Shown here one piece after another: positions 60,691-64,000 of a stretch of DNA of 64,000 nt. How positions within the stretch are numbered: position 1 is the first letter of the stretch; every line of letters begins with the position of its first letter. The notes under the pieces were generated by a model that did no database searches, was not told the origin of the DNA, and was given only the letters and a program-made list of their open reading frames with translations. The DNA is from an uncultured Draconibacterium sp. GTDB lineage: Bacteria > Bacteroidota > Bacteroidia > Bacteroidales > Prolixibacteraceae. The stretch lies in assembly GCF_963676815.1 (NCBI RefSeq), contig NZ_OY781365.1, positions 6,172,501 through 6,236,500 on the forward strand, read 5' to 3'. Made by a program: the position numbers and the translations under genes.

Positions 60691-62388
60691 ATGACAGCAA
60701 AAAAAGTTACCGGTTCACAAGCATTGATTCTGTCGCTTATGGAAGAAGGGGTGGATACTATTTTCGGCTATCCCGGCGGTGCAATTATGCCCGTTTACGA
60801 TGCGTTGTATGACTTTGACAAAGAAGTAAAACATATCTTAACACGCCACGAGCAGGGAGCCATTCATGGTGCCCAGGGCTATGCCCGCGTCACAGGAAAA
60901 CCTGGAATTGTTTTTGCAACTTCAGGCCCGGGAGCAACTAACCTTATGACGGGAATTGCCGATGCAATGATTGACTCTACTCCATTGGTTTGTATAACCG
61001 GACAAGTAGCCGAGCCGCTACTTGGAACTGATGCGTTCCAGGAATCGGATATAGTGGGAATGTCAATTCCTGTTACTAAGTGGAACTACCAAATAACCAC
61101 GCCCGAAGAAATTCCGGGTGTAATTGCACAGGCTTTTTATATAGCTACAACAGGCCGTCCGGGTCCGGTTTTAATTGATGTTACAAAAGACGCACAATTT
61201 GGTGAACTGGAATACAAATACGAGAAGTGTAAAAAAATTCGCAGTTATGTGCCGGAACAAAATATCGATCCACACCAGATTAAAGCTGCTGCCGACTTAA
61301 TAAACGAGGCTAAAAAACCATTGCTGTTTGTTGGTCAGGGAATTATTATCAGCCACGCTGAAGAAGAAGTTCAAGCTTTTATCGAAAAGACCGGAATTCC
61401 AGCAGCCTGGACCTTGTTAGGACTTTCTGCTCTGCCAACCGATCATCCACTGAATGTTGGAATGTTGGGAATGCACGGAAACTACGGACCGAATAAACTG
61501 ACCAACGAAGCCGACCTGATTATTGCTGTGGGAATGCGTTTTGACGACCGCGTTACCGGTAAGGTTAGTGAATATGCTAAAAAGGCCAAGATCATTCATA
61601 TTGAGATTGATCCGGCAGAAATTGATAAGATCATAAAAACAGACGTGAGCGTTTTGGGTGATGCAAAAAAAGCCTTAAAAATGCTTATCGACAATGTAAA
61701 TCCTAATAATCACGAAAACTGGCATAACGAATTTAAAAAATGCGATGCCATTGAAAACGAAAAGGTTATCCAGAAAGACCTTTACCCAACAAAACCGGGA
61801 TTAACAATGGGTGAAGCCGTTAGAATAGTGTCAGAAAAAACAAATAATGAGGCTGTTCTTGTTACCGATGTTGGTCAGCACCAAATGATTGCACAACGTT
61901 ATTTTGGATTCAAAAAATCAAGAAGTAATGTAACCTCTGGAGGTTTGGGAACAATGGGATTTTGCTTACCGGCAGCAATGGGAGCACAACTTGGAGCGCC
62001 CGACCGTACTGTTGTAGGTATAGTTGGCGATGGTGGTTTCCAAATGACTATTCAGGAATTGGGAACAATTGCACAAAACAGGTTGCCGGTTAAAATCATG
62101 TTGCTGAACAACAACTTCCTTGGAATGGTACGTCAGTGGCAGCAGTTATTCTTCGAGAAGCGCTATTCGTTTACCGAATTGCATAATCCTGATTTCATTA
62201 CAATTGGTAAAGGATTTGGTATTCCTGGCCACACAGTTGACAAACGCGAGGATCTGGATGCAAGTATCCAAAAAATGCTCGACCATGATGGTCCTTATTT
62301 ATTGGAGGTAAAAATTGAGAAAGAAGACAATGTGTTCCCAATGGTTCCAACGGGTGCATCAGTTTCCGATGTAATTTTAGAGCCTTAA
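60691..62388 (+). CDS. ilvB: Acetolactate synthase large subunit
   Basis: 565 residues, ThDP-dependent. It condenses pyruvate to acetolactate, the first step of the branched-chain pathway. VDTIFGYPGGAIMPVYDAL opens the Pyr domain with its activating Glu in LTRHEQGAIH; the ThDP/Mg motif is GDGGFQMTIQELGTIAQNR to NNNFLGMVRQW. A small GCCGGT/ACCGGC hairpin (60655-60674) sits in the gap from ilvD. It pairs with the small subunit 34 bp downstream. Confidence 0.97.
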   Translation: MTAKKVTGSQALILSLMEEGVDTIFGYPGGAIMPVYDALYDFDKEVKHILTRHEQGAIHGAQGYARVTGKPGIVFATSGPGATNLMTGIADAMIDSTPLVCITGQVAEPLLGTDAFQESDIVGMSIPVTKWNYQITTPEEIPGVIAQAFYIATTGRPGPVLIDVTKDAQFGELEYKYEKCKKIRSYVPEQNIDPHQIKAAADLINEAKKPLLFVGQGIIISHAEEEVQAFIEKTGIPAAWTLLGLSALPTDHPLNVGMLGMHGNYGPNKLTNEADLIIAVGMRFDDRVTGKVSEYAKKAKIIHIEIDPAEIDKIIKTDVSVLGDAKKALKMLIDNVNPNNHENWHNEFKKCDAIENEKVIQKDLYPTKPGLTMGEAVRIVSEKTNNEAVLVTDVGQHQMIAQRYFGFKKSRSNVTSGGLGTMGFCLPAAMGAQLGAPDRTVVGIVGDGGFQMTIQELGTIAQNRLPVKIMLLNNNFLGMVRQWQQLFFEKRYSFTELHNPDFITIGKGFGIPGHTVDKREDLDASIQKMLDHDGPYLLEVKIEKEDNVFPMVPTGASVSDVILEP

Positions 62389-62422
62389 ATTCGGATTTTG
62401 AATAACGAAAAAAGTTGAAAAA

Positions 62423-62965
62423 ATGAGAAAAGAATATATCCTTACAGTTTATTCTGAAAACCACATTGGTCTTTTAACCAGGATCACAAACGTTTTCACA
62501 CGTAGAAAAACAAATATCGACAGTCTTACTGTATCAGAGTCGGCTTTGCAGGGCATTTACAAATTCACAATAGTGGTGCACTGTACCGATGCAATGGCAA
62601 TAAAACTGGTTAGCCAGATTGAAAAGCAAATTGATGTATTAAAAGCTTTCTATCACACCAATGCTGAAATGATCTTTCAGGAAATTGCGTTGTACAAAGT
62701 TCCAATCGAGCCGATTTACGAAAGCGATACCATTGAGACAATCGTTCGTAAAGCAGGTGCCCGTATTCTTGAGATTACCAAAGATTATGTGGTAATTGAA
62801 AAGACCGGCCACAAGGAAGATACACAAGCGCTTTTCGAAGAATTAAACCAATTTAAGGTAATGCAGTTTATCCGCTCGGGAAGAGTAGCAATAACGCGCG
62901 ACCCAATCGAGCGTTTATCCGAATTCCTGAAAGAACGCGATGCGTTTTTAACAAGTTTAGATTAA
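62423..62965 (+). CDS. ilvN: Acetolactate synthase small (regulatory) subunit
   Basis: 180 residues: an N-terminal ACT domain (~1-80, EYILTVYSENHIGLLTRIT) and a C-terminal domain (~85-160). It activates the large subunit and gives valine feedback inhibition. It ends the ilvD-ilvB-ilvN operon, with a terminator 25 bp later. ilvC, leuABCD and ilvE are not in this cluster. Confidence 0.93.
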   Translation: MRKEYILTVYSENHIGLLTRITNVFTRRKTNIDSLTVSESALQGIYKFTIVVHCTDAMAIKLVSQIEKQIDVLKAFYHTNAEMIFQEIALYKVPIEPIYESDTIETIVRKAGARILEITKDYVVIEKTGHKEDTQALFEELNQFKVMQFIRSGRVAITRDPIERLSEFLKERDAFLTSLD

Positions 62966-62989
62966 AAAATCTATAGTCCAAAACTACCT

Positions 62990-63018
62990 GCCCGTCAGTT
63001 TTTCTGACGGGCTTTTTT
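62990..63018 (+). terminator. Terminator of the ilv operon
   Basis: GCCCGTCAG (62990-62998), TTTTT loop, CTGACGGGC (63004-63012), then six T. Confidence 0.9.
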
Positions 63019-63130
63019 ATTTTCCATAATGCACCCTTTTCGATATACGAATCAGGGATTATCTGAAAATCCGATGAAATTCCATTTTTTGACGACACCA
63101 AATAAATTGTTATTTCTGCCTGCCGGCGGC

Positions 63131-63505
63131 CATACTATTTGGCTTGATCCAAATAGTATGCACAAAGATCAAGGCTCCTTTTGATTTTCCCCTACATTCT
63201 CATAAAACCTAAATTCGGACGGGTGATCTCCTCGATTCCTCGGAGCTTCCCGCTCTCACTAAGGTTTTATTTCAATTTCGGGCTAAAACCCAAAGAGGCC
63301 GTCCACTAATGTAACGTTAGCTCATCCGAGCATGGCCTCGACCGGTGAGCCGGAAAACAAGCGGTGACGGCGTTAAAAAATTACTGATGTCTGAGGAGGT
63401 ACGACGAGTTTCAGGAATTTTAGCCGGCATAGCGTAGCTTTTCCGAACAAAGTGGGCGCAGCCTTGGCTTTTCTGTCTACTCTTTGGGCTAAGCCAAAGA
63501 GTAGA
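63131..63505. repeat. Structured non-coding element bounded by twin hairpins
   Basis: The 752-bp gap after ilvN holds an element with near-matching ends. Left hairpin: CATACTATTTGG (63131-63142), 6-nt loop, CCAAATAGTATG (63149-63160). Right hairpin: TCTACTCTTTGG (63476-63487), 6-nt loop, CCAAAGAGTAGA (63494-63505). They share TACTMTTTGG with a compensated base pair. Inside, ATAAAACCT (63202-63210) pairs with AGGTTTTAT near 63262-63270, enclosing further complementary GGG/CCC and CTCC/GGAG pieces. It is richer in G+C than its surroundings. A MITE- or REP-like repeat is suspected. Confidence 0.55.
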
Positions 63506-63717
63506 ATCCGCCTGATAAGGCAAAAGAAAGTTTATTTTGCATATGGTATGATTCATTAATCAAATTAGGATCATTATATGTTTTCTTCTCCACCAGAATT
63601 TATACGTAATCTAATCATCCTCAATCTTAAATATTTTATTAATGTGCAAGATTATATCATTTGTCATACAAATTCATTAAAAAGAATTATCACCTTTGCA
63701 AAAACAGCACAACTACA

Positions 63718-64000
63718 ATGAACCTTATAATCGACAAGATTGATATCTATCAATCTCCCATCAAATTAAAAGAACCTTTTGTTATTTCATTAGGACCAAT
63801 GTATTACGCCCAAAATGTCATTGTTGTCATCCACACAAACCAAGGTATAACGGGCTTTGGCGAATGTAGTCCGTTTATGACCATTAACGGCGAAAGCATG
63901 GAAACATGCTTTATTGTCGGGCAGTATCTGGCCCAGGTTTTAAAAGGTAAAAACCCGGAAGACATTGAGGCATGCACACATGCAATGGATAAAACCATCT
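63718..64000 (+). CDS. Enolase-superfamily (MR/MLE-type) protein, partial at right edge
   Basis: From ATG 63718 the frame is open to the window end (94 codons seen). The N-terminal capping domain is visible: an MNLIIDKIDIYQSPIKLKEP strand pair, GFGECSPF (GxGEaxP signature) and a helix ending in the DIEACTHAMDKTI region. The catalytic Lys and metal ligands lie outside the window. It is the second enolase-superfamily gene here after the dipeptide epimerase; it could be o-succinylbenzoate synthase, muconate cycloisomerase or dipeptide epimerase. Confidence 0.75.
   Translation, partial: MNLIIDKIDIYQSPIKLKEPFVISLGPMYYAQNVIVVIHTNQGITGFGECSPFMTINGESMETCFIVGQYLAQVLKGKNPEDIEACTHAMDKTI

Noticed and set aside
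63317..63556. 79-residue minus-strand ORF across the twin-hairpin element
   Set aside because: It runs through the palindromic right hairpin; its composition reflects a repeat element rather than a known protein.

Overview
The window looks like a chromosomal segment of a Bacteroidota, probably order Bacteroidales/Marinilabiliales (Prolixibacteraceae-like). This is inferred from the A+T-rich sequence, a SusC/SusD pair with an ECF sigma factor and FecR anti-sigma factor, a C-terminal type IX secretion (T9SS) sorting domain, promoters matching the Bacteroidota -7 box TAnnTTTG, little use of Shine-Dalgarno sequences, and families typical of the phylum (DUF6057, DUF4922, Haem_bd). No phage, integrase or intact insertion sequence was seen. 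Both edges cut genes: a glycosyltransferase on the left and an enolase-superfamily protein on the right.

Layout. 1-13.5 kb is housekeeping and envelope: GT2 glycosyltransferase, thioredoxin-fold protein, NTF2-like protein, T9SS-exported serine protease, two CxxCH haem-binding proteins, a free-standing archaeal-type ThrRS editing domain, a DEAD-box helicase, a DUF1080 lipoprotein, ilvC, an AraC regulator, an outer-membrane barrel, two identical tandem tRNA-Asp genes and a metallophosphoesterase. 13.6-20 kb is a galactose locus (permease, galT, galK, GntR regulator, galM) with the same 19-bp operator at both control regions. 20-25.5 kb holds an acyl-CoA synthetase, a TPR protein, a mirrored array of ~20-bp-spaced GCAGG motifs and a CPBP protease. 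25.5-43 kb is a peptidoglycan-recycling locus: AmpG-like importer, GH9-CE4 fusion, SpoIID-like protein, GalT-like DUF4922 protein, GT2, Golvesin/amidase protein, BadF-type amino-sugar kinase, MurQ, dipeptide epimerase, NlpC/P60 peptidase, transglutaminase and a FadR-type GntR regulator. A palindrome recurs at its promoters. 43-54.3 kb is a small polysaccharide utilisation locus: GH29 fucosidase, FecI/FecR, SusC/SusD, GH42. 54.3-58.4 kb is a three-gene module of unknown function: an orphan TonB plug, a DUF6057 membrane protein and a haem-motif beta-propeller lipoprotein. 58.6-63 kb is ilvD-ilvB-ilvN behind a classic branched-chain leader-peptide attenuator. 63.1-63.5 kb is a non-coding structured element bounded by twin hairpins.

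How the genes work together. The peptidoglycan locus can be read as a route from periplasmic trimming (amidase, GH9-CE4, NlpC/P60, transglutaminase-like) through AmpG-type import to cytoplasmic processing (SpoIID-like, kinase, MurQ, L-Ala-D/L-Glu epimerase), with a FadR-like repressor over the shared palindrome. The galactose locus is a Leloir pathway with a dedicated permease and regulator. The PUL pairs GH29 and GH42 enzymes with a signal-transducing SusC (STN domain), pointing to a fucose/galactose-containing glycan. The ilv operon makes branched-chain amino acids under attenuation, while ilvC lies 48 kb away without that leader.

The most unusual signals are the mirrored GCAGG array (24459-24720), the common operator of the peptidoglycan locus, the GalT-like protein inside that locus, the ilv attenuator, and the orphan-plug module. 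All functions are inferred from sequence reading; no database search was run.
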